From contig NC_003281.10 of assembly GCF_000002985.6 (NCBI RefSeq), positions 7,006,001 to 7,070,000 of the forward strand: a stretch of DNA of 64,000 nucleotides, written 5' to 3'. The position numbers and the translations under genes are program-made. Positions 35,401-49,196 of the stretch are shown here, piece by piece. The stretch is from Caenorhabditis elegans (Eukaryota; Nematoda; Chromadorea; Rhabditida; Rhabditidae). Below the pieces are notes generated by a model. That model searched no databases and had not been told where the DNA came from. It was given only the letters and a program-made list of their open reading frames with translations. Each line of letters starts with the position of its first letter. Position 1 is the first letter of the stretch.

Positions 35401-38400
35401 CTCTCAAGATTCATGAACATAGATCAAGAAAGCATAAGAGAAAGACTAAATGTTGTTAGTGCTCCTCCCTCCTCCTCTCTGCTCCATCTTTTTTACATTT
35501 TTTTTCCTGAAAAAATGCCAGAGCACATTGGGGGAAAATAGAAACTCAGTGAGGCGTTTTAAAATTAGAAGAGAGAGGAAACCTTTCGGATGGAAAAGGA
35601 GGTGGAGACGGACAACTCAATTGTTTCCCTCATTTTCTTTCATTTCTAACTTATTTCCCATTCAAACAACCAACAAGTGGGACCACCAAAGAGAGTTTGG
35701 AACTGAACTTTTAGAATAATTTAAACTACTTTGAGCTGAATGATCTGTGGCATGAAGTGGAAAAGTGTGAAAGGAAATTCTTGCTAATCTCGCAAGAAAA
35801 ACTACAATTTCCTGTAGAAACTAATCCGAAATGCTTTCTGATGGCTTTATAGCAGCTCATTTTGAACAAAAATATCAACAAAATGTATCTTTTGGGAGAA
35901 CTCAAAAAAAAACGAGCGGAACTTTTTTGGAATGTTACAAGCATGTACTGGGAAGTATAGTTTATATAATTACAATTGTTAAATCGTGATATAATAACCA
36001 AAAATTTCAGAATATTGAAACAATGTATGTAGTCATTTGTTGAAAATCTTTTTTTTAATTCGGCCATTGGGAGCTATCAAGAACATGCTTCTTTGGAAAT
36101 AAACCCTAGAAAACATTTTTCTTCTATTTCTATTTATAAAATTGAGATGATATTTCTGATGTTTCAATTCCCATTTTCCCGAAACATTATCAATCCTTGA
36201 AAGCGGAAATAAAATATAAAAACCAACTTGGTTCCCAGGACGAATGACTGTTTTTTTCCGAAAAAATCGGCAAGAAATGATCGATCGCCGTTTGATTCAT
36301 CGGACGAGAACACGATTTCACCAGGACTCAAATCATCTGGATCCAGCATTGTCATCTGAAAATTAAAAATTTAGGGACTCTTATTTAAATTAGATAATAT
36401 GTTTTCATAAATTTTATTTTAACAAAAACCTCTGGAATTTTCAAAATCTATCTCTGAAAAATAGAAAAAAACTGGCTTTAAACATTTTATTGTTTACATT
36501 TTATTTTTTTTTTTTTGTATTTTCGTCATTATCAGGAGGGAACCAAATTCATTTTTTTACACATGTGTCACTTTCTTGGAAATCCCAAAAATTGTACTGA
36601 AAAAAACTGGAAAAACACCAATTAAAAAGTGCGGAAATGTTCCCAGTTCACTGTAATTGCTAGGAAATAAAAATTATATTGTTTTTCAAAACTCCCAAAT
36701 TATTGAGTAATTGAGTTTTGAAAATTTTAAAGTAAGAGTTTTGTAAAAGATGGAAAATGCTTAAAAACATTCAGTAGGTATGATTTTAAAAAGCGTTCCG
36801 CTGAAAGTTTTGTTATTTAAGAGGGAAAATAGTCAGCTTTAAGAAGTCAAAAGTGCCGGAAAGTGGCCGAATTTGAATTACCGTCAAAATTTTGTTCCTG
36901 TCTTGTGCATGTAAACATGTACTTTTTCACCGTTTCCTCCAGTTTCAAATATATTTGCAATTCAAACAAAAATACTTGTTTTGTGGAAAAAACATCTTGA
37001 AAATTAAACGCTCAAGCGGAAATTGAAAATTCGGAGAATTCTGTAGCTTAAGCTTAAATTGGTATTAAATATTTCTTCACTTATGATATTCCATCTTCAA
37101 AAAGATTTTTCTAAATTATTGGGGGTTTCTTGAAATTCTTTAAAATATTCTGACATCACTTCTCTCTGCTCTCATTATTGGCTCATGTCTTTAAAAAACA
37201 TGCGGAGTATTTTTTGTATTTCGGAAATGAGTCAAATTTCCGATTTTTTTCACCACATCATGAGCATTTTTCAACTTTTATTCCAAAATAGTCACATTTC
37301 TGGAAAATTCTAAAAGGACAATTTTCAGGTGGTCTTTCAACATGATCGGGCCTAATTTTGAAGACAAGGAAGATTGTCGGAAGTAAAAAAAGGAAAAGGA
37401 AAAAAACAATATAAATATTGCCTAGGAACACCCGCATTTGGATGTTCTCATATGATTGTGGCTTCGTGACGTTTGATGGCAGTGAGCACTTATGAATGAC
37501 GTATGGGATTTTGGCACAATTTTTGCTCTTTTTATGTTCGAATGGTCGTATGATTTTGCAAATGAGTTATGAATGGGTGGAACAATTACTTTTAGAAAAA
37601 TTGTTTGCTTTTTAATACTTTTGGCTTTAAAAAACTATGGCCTGCAAAATATCAGAAACATCAAAGTTTAGGGTTTCTTGTTTAACTTTGGTACATAAAT
37701 CTTAAGCTGACGAAGCATGAACAACTTTTGCTTTAAGCTGCCATGTTTGAGCCATTTTTTTCATGAAAAAAGGTTACTGAATTTTTTATTTATCTCGGAA
37801 TATTGAGAACTAAATGTCATACAGATAATGTAAAAATCAACCAGGTACTTTCTGAATTTTTTCAGTGAGAGCTATTCTAAAAAATCGTAGACAACACATT
37901 TTGGATAAGCTTGTGAAACTCAAAACTACAATCAAAGAATGGTCAGAATATTCTCTCACACATTCAATTAGAGACCACTTCAACTGTGAACATGGTTTTC
38001 TATTCTTTCAATGCTCACTTCATTTTAAGCCACTTGAAATATTTCTTAAAGAACGGCATGTAAACAGACTGAAGACGTGACGAGGAAATATAATAACGAG
38101 GTATTTCTACTAAATGGCTGCAAAAAAGAAAAGAAAAAAGTGACAGAGAGATGTTGAAACAAAGAAATAACAACTATTGTTTTCAGAGTATTCAATAGAA
38201 TCAAAAATTATTATCTGTTACAAACGTTGGATATATTAGAAAATATTAGAAGAAAACAATTTGAAAATGCAAATTTATGACATAAATTGCATATGGTATG
38301 AAAAAAAGTTACTTTACCAAAAAATGTGAAATTTGAATTTCATTCAAAGTTTCGAAATTTTTAGGAGATTTCAAAATGAGGCAGAACAATTTTTAAAAAG

Positions 38401-41400
38401 TACCATGAACAAACATTAATTAATTATTTTGTATCATACCAATATCAATCAGTCGTTTCCCAGAATATCAAATATGAAGCCTAAAAATGTTTTGTCTTAT
38501 TCTTATCTCTCGCAATCTCATTAGAACTACATAGAATCAAAGAGTTCTAGATCTAATAAGTGTGTTATTTGTGTAGCTAAGGAATCGACACATGACGTTA
38601 TATATTTTCAATGTTAAAACGGAAATGTAGCATTTCAGAACTTCACTGACTTCACTGAAGAGTTCATACTATCAGTGATAAATGCAACGCACTAGAGTTA
38701 TTGGGCCCAATTCTGGGAGAATTCTTAGAAATAAATAAGAGATATACATATGTGACAAAGAAAAAGGACAGCAAAGAGTTCAAAGGAATAAGTGAGCTGA
38801 AAAGCAACAACAGTTATGTTAAACCTACTTCATACTCATAAAAATCAGAATAATCGTGTGGGATAGCAGCTAACCGTCGTCGTGTTCGATTCATTCGGGG
38901 TAGCGGCAAAATCATTTTATGATGCGGTGCAAAATTTAGACGGCAAAATATATTCTTAAATGTCTTTTTTTCTAGAAAACCGATTTCCAGAAAAAAGTAT
39001 TTGGTGAGTAACTGAACATATGCCTACTTCTCCGGAAGTCACAGGAAAGGAAGTGAAGACGGAGTGAAAGAGCATAAGCAAAAAAAGAACGAAAACTAAT
39101 TTAGTGGGGCACTACATGACAACTTGACAAGAAGAATTTGAACGAGAAATTTGGAAAAAAAAACGAGAAGAAAATAAGTGATTATCAATGAAGAGTAAGA
39201 GTGACGAATGTTTTTTTTTTCATTTGATTGATACTACTACTCCTGCAGTGAAAGTCTGAAAATAAGAGCAAAAGAGCAAAATATTTGCTCAATGCGGGGA
39301 GAAGCAAGTTTCAGAATTCACTTTCAAGAGACCAGTAATGTTCTAATATAATATTGTAAAACGAATATGGAAATGTTTTGAAAATGTTTTAATGAGATGT
39401 TTTACCTAACTCACAAAAATATCCGGAATATAGTGTGAAAGCGACTTCAAGAAAAGCTTCTCAAAATTTTTTTTATTGAATTTCAGAATTTTTCATGATA
39501 AAAGGTGTATGATCCAATTTTCTGGGGAGCCTCTTTTCTGAAATCTCATCCATAGAAAATTATGAGCTTTTGAATAAAACGGTTACGATTTTCCTTTTGA
39601 AAAAATTCTTGTCACCAACCTCATTCTCTATGCTTTCTTCTTCTTTCCAGACAGGCATTAATAAGAAAAATTCTCTCATTTTACAATAATATATGCTATC
39701 AGAAAAAACTTATAGAACTGTTCTATGAAAGTTTAGAATACTTTTTTACATAAACGATGCGCCCGAACAGTTTCATCTGTCAAACGATTTGCATGCATTT
39801 TAAATCGTTTTCTCTTTTTACTATTTGCTTATTTTGATTGATAACAACGTGATTTTATAGTGTACAGGCTTTCACATTGTCTATAATACTTTAAAACCTT
39901 ACAATAGCTTGCAAAACAATATTTATTTATTTTTTTGTACAATTTTCCGAAAATTAAATGATTTTTTTAAACGTTTCATTCTCCATTACTTACTGCTTTT
40001 AACTTTGAATTTGAAAACAAACAGAGCATCTTCTAATGGTTTTACTTGGAATTTTAAAAAGTTTTGAAATTCCTTGAAATTCATATTGCACCTTCAGAAA
40101 ATGGCGCGTCACTGTCCCACGGTAAATAATAGTTTGATAACGCTAATGTGAGAATGACGTCATTTGGATATTGACAACATTCAGGTAGCAAATATATGTA
40201 TATTTGAGGTTTCAGAAACTTTGCAAAATTGTAATAGTTTTTTCAATAAAAATAGTTATTCACACTAACCTCTGAATAGTTCAAATGATTCGCTATTAAG
40301 TTTTTTTATGATTTCACAACTTAATTAAACCATAGAGCCAATCTAAAAACTAAGCACCCAGCTATTCAGCCAAAAATATTTTTTAAAGCTTTCAATTAAT
40401 CAAAAGTAAACTCACCACCATCTTGCAAAGAATATAAATAAAAACGAATAAAGAAAAGAAAAGAGTATGAAAGAATGGAAAATTTCCTTCCTTTTGTCGA
40501 AATAACTTTTTCTTTTTTTCTTTCAGGGATATGTTGATCCTCCAAAAAGAGGAGAAAAAACAGCAAAAGATAATGAAAAATTCCTTCTGCTTTTTAGTAA
40601 ATGAATGGAAAGGTAGAAAGAAAAATAAAGAAATTTGAGAAGTTTTCGAGTAAATTGAATGGAGCGAGAGAGAATAAATCAAGTTATGAGCAAAAATAGT
40701 GTGATTAGGTTACATGTGAAAATATAAAAGATTAGCAATAAAAATATCACGACATTGTGGTTTTTTTTAATTTCTGTTACAGAGCCTTTCAATGGAAAAT
40801 CTACTATACATTTTTGAAGTATATAAGCCTGTTTTGTGGACCCTGAAATGCCTGTCTGCTTTGTGTGTTCAAAGGTTAAAAAGGTTTAGTCATATTTAGC
40901 TATAGCTAACGTTTCTGATGTTTGACACTAAAATGGTTCCTAAATTTTCGACAATTTTTTTTAGCTGAAAGCTGCATAACATAGATAAACTTTTTTTCAG
41001 AATTTTAATGTATCCAAAATGGAGTTTACGTAAACCATCAGGCATAAAGTAGGTCGCCTTCCAGATAAGTCGGCGTATTCATATTTACAGGGAAATCCTA
41101 AATTAGCGGATCCTAAACTTACCATTTCAATTAGAAAATAAAATTCAAAAAGAATTCACATGACTTTAGAACACCGAAAAAATGGAGAACATAGTTGATT
41201 TTGAGCGTCAAAACAAGTGACTAACGAGATATAAAGCTGGAATGAGGTCCTCTTAATTTTTCATGAGCTTATTTTGGCTTGGGAGTAAAAGTGCGGGGGT
41301 GTACAACCATTTTAATCATGTAGACAACATTTGAATGTTGATTAGGCATAGCCAAATTCGGAAACAAATAAAATAGCGGATAGCTTAAATTTCAAAAGGT

Positions 41401-44363
41401 TTTGATGTTTCGCAGATCTGGTCATGTGGCATTCCGTGAAATGATTCTAACCTACACTACTTCAGAAGTAATCATAATTAGAATTAGTTTTTGGCCCTAA
41501 AAAATCCACATTCAACAAAAGTATATTTTTAATTTGCCAATGAATAAAAACCAACCCAAATCTTGTCCATTTTGATCGTGTAGACAATATCAGCAGTATT
41601 GGCTGAATCGGAGGAAGTAGACCAGAAACGACGGAATTTTTGCATTATTCTCACAGTAGATAGTTATGAATGCGCGGTTCACACAATTCTTAAATTTCAA
41701 CGGAACAAAATAGGGATACGCAAAAAGGCGGAGAGGTTGAGGAACAAGTTATTGAGGGAAACTATGATCAAAAATTGAAATTCTTAAATATTTATGCTGG
41801 TTCAGGCTGATCTTATTTCTATGAAAGGGACCGAAATTCGAACATTTTAAAGTTATTAAATTTTTTCTCCTTGCAGGTACCGAAACTGCAATCTCCAAGG
41901 CAAGCTACTAATACCTTCTAGGCTTGCAGGTAGTTTTGTCTGCGCGGAAATTATTCGTACTGCAAAAAATGGTCATGAATTTAGACCAAATATTTCAATC
42001 CTAAGAACAACTGCATCTGACTAATGTCATGAATTATTTCGATTAGAAAGCAAATGTTTGTAAATCAGGCGGAGGTTAATTTGCATGTCTAACTAACAAC
42101 AAGTCGTATTGTTGACAAAAAATATTATTTGTTATCATGTTATTACAAAAAGGAAAAAAGCATACAGCCGCAAAGATTTTTGTGTACAGAATCTGTTTAA
42201 CTTCTGGACTTCTGTAAAAATGTCGAAACATCTACTTGAAAATCTGCAAAAAAGCTAATTTTCCCAAGTGAGCTTTGAACTTTTAACACTATTTCAGCTA
42301 TTTTTTAGAATATTATAGAGGGATTTGTGTACTTTTAAGTGTTTAAAAATTAAAAATTCAGGCGTCTGATATTTTTGGCACGGTGGAAAATGTTGGAGTA
42401 AATTTTATTAGAAATAAATGTCTCAAAAAACTACAACAGTAAACTGTCGCATATTCCTCCCTAGTTGTTTTCAGATTTTCTTCGAAATTTTTTAATTCTT
42501 AAAACGTGTGATCTTCTGGTCTCGTGGAAATGTTTTCCAAATAGTACTCTAAATCTCAACTGGAAAAAATAAAAATAAAATGGCCGTAGGCAAATTTCCA
42601 GTGTTCTTCTTACTTGAAAAATCAGAAAAGAGTGTGAAAAAAGAGGAAAAAACGAGGATTTTCTTCCTTATTCTCTCTCTTTCTTCTTTTTTTCTTCTTC
42701 ATGGCCTACAACCTCCTCCTCCTACTATAATTATAAATTATTCGACACCCGAATAGCTAAAACCCTTTTTTTCAAAAAATTCTGGAACCAGGCAACACGT
42801 GATCGATGTCAAATGTTTCGGACCTTTTTTCAACGAAATCACGTTTACTCGGCTATCCAAGGTCAGGAGAGAAATGCAAAAATTTTGAAAAGTGGAGTTT
42901 CTTTGAATGAATAAATTCTAAAACTAAATTTGTGAAAAAGAACTCAAAATTGAGTTAGCTGCTGAGATGAAAAACATACAGAAGGTTGACTTCAAATTCA
43001 ATTTTCAAAAAATTACGAATTTACCACTCAAACTGAAAGTTTTTTGACCGTGAGAATGTTTGGGGATTTTTCATCCCTGAAACTCTTTTTTCAAATATTT
43101 ATATGATTTTCAAACTCTCTCATAAGATTGGTATTATTTTCAGAAAAAGCCTGAACACTTATCAAACAACTTATAGGCTATGTTATCCCGTGAAGGTTAA
43201 CAGACAGATTACAAAAATGTGAAGCATTGAACCTCTAAAAAATTTAAACTCTAAAAAATCCGACTCGTAGATTTGTAGTGAGTAGTATATGAAGTCACAC
43301 ATCAGAGTCTAATGTTGAAGTACTAAAATAGTATAAGAATACAGTAATAGTAGTATCACGAGATGATTACTGTAGAGCATCTTAGTTGAGGTATTGTAGT
43401 GGTGCGGTAGGGAAAGGTAGCATGGATGAATTAACTCAAAGTTAAAGTTATACTTTTTCTGAAATTCAAAAACTCACCAAAACCAAAACCTTGAAATAAT
43501 CTCCAATCTAACTGCGAATTTAGGAACACTGACACTCCAAAAAAGGGAAATAAAGCGTTTTCAACAAAATCCCAAAAATCCCCGAATTCAAGTAGACAAA
43601 TGTGATTTTTGTGCAGTGTAAATCTGACCGGAAATCGTGCACACAAAATCCAATTATTTAGGAAGAGCAAGAGAAAGAAAATAACGAGTAGTTGAGCCTT
43701 TCCAATTTCCGATTTTTGACTTTTTTTATTAGGTGGTATAGAAAATTGAATGTTGGGAAGCAAATGAGCAGGAAGTAGAAGCAGAGCTCACGATTTAGTT
43801 CAGAGAATGTATTTCTTACTGTAGCGGACCAAAATAGTCGCATCAATTTAAGGATTCATGGAGATAATTAAAGCAAACAAAACAATACACGTAAATTTGC
43901 ACATCGAGGTTTCAAAATTAATTGCAAAAAATATTTTGGTACTTGAAAGAACAGGAAAAAACACAACAGGAATTTGGAAAACTATTCCGAAAGTAGCCTG
44001 TTAGCCTACAATTTCAGTAGTCATAGATTTTGCAGAGCATCATCACAAATTTCAAATTTCACAAATTTCAAAACACATGCCTGCCTACAGCGGAAGTTCA
44101 ACTTGAACTTCGGTGTACTTTCAGCTAAATATACTTGCTTGATCAAAATGTTTTCCATTTTTAATCAATTTCATATACATAGTTTGGCTTTCAAAATTCA
44201 CAATGATTATAAAACTTTCAGAATATATTCCCAGAATTAAAATATTTAGAGATAAATAACTTTTAATCAAACATACCTTTCTATAAGGAATCGCAGCCGG
44301 CGGAATAGATTTAACTGGCAAAAATGGAGTTTTGAGTGGCGAACAACAAAAACTGAATACCAT
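29451..44363 (-). CDS. Small single-pass membrane protein with alternative first exons, unrecognised
   Basis: The common 3' exons join in phase: 30998-30874, 30785-30671, 30364-30208 and 29513-29451. They encode a hydrophobic membrane span (LIILCIVLTAVVVVIFFGCY), a basic MMRFMHKALARDD border, then an acidic and Pro-containing cytoplasmic-like tail ending VEPKMV. Two upstream arrangements both reach the span in the right phase. One uses 44363-44277 plus 36355-36228 (224 residues in total; the second exon begins with its own ATG). The other is a single first exon at 31295-31228, starting MLYVSKTAPPSAPP (175 residues). A further candidate first exon at 45604-45545 (MSTLQQRLNAFKKRAQ) ends in phase 0 at a GTAGGT donor. 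Only the region before the membrane changes between forms. I do not recognise the family. Confidence 0.65.
29549..29907. mobile_element. MITE-like inverted-repeat element
   Basis: CCGTATTTCCTCTAT at the left end is matched in inverse by ATAGAGGAAATACGG at the right end, and TA flanks both ends as expected for Tc1/mariner-type insertion. The interior carries three copies of a TTAGTTTTGCA unit (near 29583, 29827 and 29860). There is no coding capacity. It lies immediately upstream of the final exon of the membrane-protein gene, in the intron between 30208 and 29513. Confidence 0.75.
31296..36227 (-). other. Long intron of the membrane-protein gene, nothing callable
   Basis: About 5 kb of AT-rich sequence between the exon at 36355-36228 and the alternative first exon at 31295-31228. 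The open segment around 33424-33600 has a possible CCAG acceptor and a GTAAGA donor. Its peptide is poor and its phase fits only if the preceding exon used a weak donor. GC-richer patches near 31690-31740, 35000-35050 and 35165-35210 may be old repeats. Confidence 0.4.
36356..44276 (-). other. Very long intron of the membrane-protein gene
   Basis: Nearly 8 kb for a worm intron. On the plus strand, 37866-38080 is an exon-like open stretch after a TTTTTTCAG acceptor (see findings). Otherwise I see no gene, RNA or clear mobile element. Its length and the nested first exons suggest separate promoters. Confidence 0.4.
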
Positions 44364-47300
44364 ATTTGTATCTGACGAGTGCCACGAGAGTAGCCGTTAG
44401 TCTTTAATTTCAGATGGAATATAAGGAAAATAGAGAAAGAGACAATGAAAATTGAAAATGAAGAAGAAGCAAAAAGCGATGAAATGGGATTGACGGAAGA
44501 AAAAGAGAAGAAGAATGGGATGAAGAGAATAAATAAATGGGCTTTTTTTCTATGGGACCACGTTCCAAAAAGACAAAGAAGAAGCTAAGAAAAGTTAGAT
44601 GAAACTAAATAAAAAACGGATTGTATGGATGACCAAAACTCTCGAGATTTTTGGTTGATATTTTCTGAATTTCAAAGTGAGTGATGACAGCTTTGTTTTC
44701 GATTCTCTATCCTGCCAATTTTTCAAATTTCCGGCCTTGTTACGGATAGAAAGAGAGTTTTTTTTAAACAAATTCCATCATTTTTATATTTTGCTTGATG
44801 TTCGAAACATTTAGAATAAAAAAATCATTCAATTTGTTGAAAAAAAAAACTAAATTTCGAGTTAAAAATTACAAGTCTCGAGCAACATGAATCCGAAATT
44901 CTTGCTTCTTGTAACTACTGGAATAGTGACTCGTAGACACTAGCATAATCTTAATGGGTTCCTCTGAATTAGAACGGAAGCTTTTGAATCAAAACACAGT
45001 CGTGGAATGATATGATTTAGGAGTGGGAGGTAATCCAAATCTTACAAGTTAGACGATTCGGCAGTTGTCGAAGATGCCGAATTCTTTTTCAAAATTGGCA
45101 AATGTAAACTGTTCTGATTTTAGATTTTGCGATAGTATGACCTAAATATATTGTCTTTTTGAAATATGAAAAGTTATCAGTGCAGGATTTTTAAACCGAC
45201 TTCAGTTTTGAAAATCTTTGTGTTTTTTTTTTCAGCGTAATAGAACATTTTAACTACACATGACTTCAAAAGCGGAAAGATGAAAGAGAACAAGAACGAG
45301 CATCTCCTCAGACACTAATTATTTTAACTTTTAATTACAAAAAGCTATGAGCGTATCTGCACAATGGTAAGCTTGTTTTTTACCACAACGCGATCTAGAA
45401 AAAGATAAAATATGTCCACGTTGTTTCCTGATCAAAAACTTTTTAGGAACATCTCTAGTAAACCTCAGAAAGTTTTCTTCGCTCGAACTTTTAGTTTTCT
45501 AGACCACCGCTAGTTTGAATATTACACATCAATATTTGACCTACCCCTCGTGAAACTTGCGCGCGTTTTTTAAACGCATTGAGTCGTTGTTGTAGAGTAC
45601 TCATATCGACGAGAAGGATTGAATCTGAATTTTTGTAATTGTTGGAAAGAGTTCCAAAAGGAAACATTTGCAAAAGTTGAAATGCGAAAGTGAGTAGTTT
45701 TAAAGATGAAAGTGGCAAAAATGATTGACAGAATGGATGGGACCACCGGGAATTCTACAGGACGGTTGGCACAAAAGAATGAGAAAAATTGAAAAAGTGT
45801 GAAGAATTTTGAACAAATTTCCAAATAGTTTATATAGCGGTGGTTCAAAAATATGCAAAACAATAAATTTTCATCTTTTTCCTTGTTTCCGGCTTGTAAT
45901 TTAAAAAAAAAGTAGAATATATGTAGAATAAAAATACATCGCAGACTGTATTTTTTGGAAATATACCACCAAGCCGTTTGATGGTAAAGAATACTAGGTT
46001 GTTCATTAAATATATTTAACATAAACAAAAAAATACTGGTAAATGAACGACGAACGGCGAATTCAGCGAATATTCGAATTTCGTGTAGAATTTTTTTCGT
46101 TTTTTTTTCAAAAAATGTATATTTCCAAATACTATTTGAAAATCTGTTTTCTCAGATTTTGCAGTATGATTAAAAAAAGCAAAAATAAAAATTATGGAAT
46201 TCCGGAAATGTTTTGATAGATTTGGATTCTAGATTTTTAAAAAATATTATTGGTATGTTTGTGGTATAAAATTTTTGAAAAGAAAAAAGGATTTTGAGAG
46301 TTAGGACACATGGATTTGGAATGGAACAAAAACAATGAGAGGTCTGGAAATGAAGAAATTCAGGCAAAAAACAAGTTTTATTGTCTTGTTTTTTGGATTA
46401 TTTTGTAGATTAGTTGCAGATGCTAAGTATTAATTTTTAATATGATATTATACACAAGAAATTAAAAAATTCAAAATTTCAGCAACCAAAGTTTATTTGT
46501 TTTTTAATTAAAGTACACAGATATTTAGGAAAACAAAAATTAGGTCAATTATTTTCAAAATAGAAAGTGAGCAAAAACCTATTTGAGTGAAAAAGGAAGT
46601 TATATATACTTTTTCCAAAAATCACATTGAAAATTCTTCTTAAACAAATTTCAGTTGAACACAATTTCAAGCAACGTAAAATGAAAACTAAGACACACTG
46701 AGTGAAAATAAGAAAAATAACAAAAACATCCAATTTTAGCGGCTCTTTTTCTTCTAGGTCATAGCCAATAATTAGCTCGGCACTGGGTGGTACTTTCACT
46801 TTTTATTCGTTTTATTGTTTTGTAGCAAACATGGTGTTCTAACTTTAAAAAATATTATTTCTTCGTGGAGTTTTTGAAAATTTTCATATCCTAGAATATA
46901 TCTTAACAAGAAACAAATTTCTTCGAAAGTTATATACAATCATTTTGCTTAATCGAGTTATGAAGTAAAAAATTCTAGCAGAGACTATGGATGCAAGTTA
47001 GTTTTTGGCATTTTACCAAAATAGTTATTGTCAAAGATTTCCAGATTGTTTCTGAAATATTGGAATATCATTTCCGGTGCTACCTCAAGTAAAAAGATAC
47101 AAAATTTATCGTATTGTTACTTTGCTTCGATACATCATATCTCTTCTATAAAGTTCCATTGAAATTGAAACTTAATATCAGAGTGTGTACTTTCAAAATT
47201 AAATGCCAGACAGTTTAGAGCAAATAAAAAACTATTTTATTTTTAGTGGTACTTTAGTATTAGTTAATCTTTTGGAAAAATGTTCAATTGGCTCTGATAC

Positions 47301-49196
47301 ATTGTTTTTTTAAAGTTATCGCTCGATACAGAAGATATGATTCTACACTTTTTACAAAACTTCAAAAAATCCTAAACAAAAGAAACAATGGAAAATGTGA
47401 AAAGAAGAAGAGCTCACAGAAGTTTTCATTGAGAAAAGTAAGTTTGCAACTAGATTATGCTATTAGTCAAAGTGACGAAAGAAACCAGCAAACTGGGAAA
47501 AGAATGAGTGGTAGTATACATTTTTAATGATCACAAAGAAGAAAGAAAGCCGCATTGAACTTTTTAATGAATTTTTTTTCTTTTTTATTTCTGAGTCAGT
47601 CAGGCAATCCTTGCAGAATACTCTTTAGGCATTAAATTTCAGTTCGAAATCTATATTTACTCAAAACTGTCTGGACAAACTTTGATCTCAAACTTTTGAA
47701 AAAACGGATCTGATTTCAAATCTTAGGGAAAAAAACTTCTCAAGTACCTGGCACTTTGTATCAATTTTTAGATTTTTTCTTGAAATTTGAGATTTCTGAG
47801 AAATAAATTAAATTTTGTGGAGTGTGTTCAAAAAAGAAGCGATGTTTCAAGAGTTTTATAAAGCACATTTTTAATATTTTTTTTTCTAACATTTTTTCGG
47901 AATTTTCTACTTCAAAGTTTTGCGAGAAATAAATATAAATAGAAGTGTCTAATATCAGGAATTCTTCAAATTTTTGATTTTGAGCAAAATATAAAAGGAA
48001 GAATAGATACAAACAAGAAGGAAACCATGTGAATTACTGTAGCTTTTGATCTACAAAAATTGAAAGGCTCGCGTCATATGATTTTTGCATAAGGCATGGA
48101 GGCGTTTCTTGCCTACCAACGTACCTACGCTGTCGATTTTTTAGAACTTTTCTGCTTACTGTTAGCACAGTGTAAAATTTACACATATAAATTGGCTGAA
48201 ACCTCGATTTGGAGTAAGATTAACTTTGGTAGGAAGCACGGAAAGTTAGGCGTGTATAGGTTGCCTCAAAGCCGGATCAGAGCCTTGTACCTGCCTGGAA
48301 AATTTGCAGAAATGGGAATTTGAGAAATCCAAACACGTCGTACACAATACAATAGAAACTAACTTTCCGCAAATCTACTCATTTGATACAAATTCATTGC
48401 TTAAGATGTTCTGACCAAATCTTCTAGGATCCAGCCAAGCAAGCTATTAAATATCCGTTGACACTTTTCAGCTTTAATTTTACGGAAAATAAATATGTAT
48501 AATTCATGATATTGGAATCTCAAAGACTGCGGGAATGTGATCTAAACTTCTTACTCTATAAGGTTCAGGGAATCTGAGATGTACTCCAGATGGCCACACC
48601 AACATCACGAAGAGAATTGTGAAGAATGTATATGTCAAAATGGTTGTCAGAAGCGGCACAATTTATGTGACATTCCCTATTTTCTTTTCTTGTTTCTTTC
48701 ATGGACGAATATTGGCTATAAATTTTTGAAAATGTACGTCACATATATCACACCCCATTTTCTTTTGAAGAAGCGATTCTCATGTGATCCGTGATCTCTA
48801 AGGATATTGTGTTTTGGAATACTGAAAATAACATGGAACTAAGAATATCCATTTATTGAAAATTGTCGCAGTATTATCAAAGATATAGTACTATTAGTAA
48901 ACGAAGGAAATGTTCTACAAAATTGTATCACAATGTATCAAGTTGTTAAGTTTTCAAGAGGGCAAGGACACTTTGGCTTTTCGTAAAGTAAAAATTAAAC
49001 ATTCTGATATAGTTCAACTTCGTTAAAGAATTGATTCAATGAGTCTTGATTCGATTACAGAGGATGCACTAAAGTCGGAAGTGAATGGAAGAAATGAGGG
49101 AAAATTGCTCTGATATTTTTTGAGAGCTTCCTAAACCCAAAAGTTACACAAAAACAAATAAAATCTCATGTGTTTTTGAATCTTTTATGACATTTT
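44364..49196. other. Intergenic with unresolved exon-like fragments
   Basis: No complete gene can be assembled. Exon-like pieces are: 45604-45545 on minus (possible first exon of the preceding gene); about 47315-47437 on plus, basic and ending in a GTAAGT donor; and 48569-48666 on plus, between a GGTTCAG acceptor and a GTGACA donor. The pieces do not join in phase. Decayed GCCTACC/GTAGGC repeat pieces occur near 48103-48126 and 48289. Confidence 0.4.

Noticed and set aside
46545..46799. Minus frame with a pleasant start (KVPPSAELIIGYDLEEKE)
   Set aside because: The apparent start is GTG with a stop just upstream and no acceptor between. It becomes hydrophobic nonsense after a weak GTTTTT donor.
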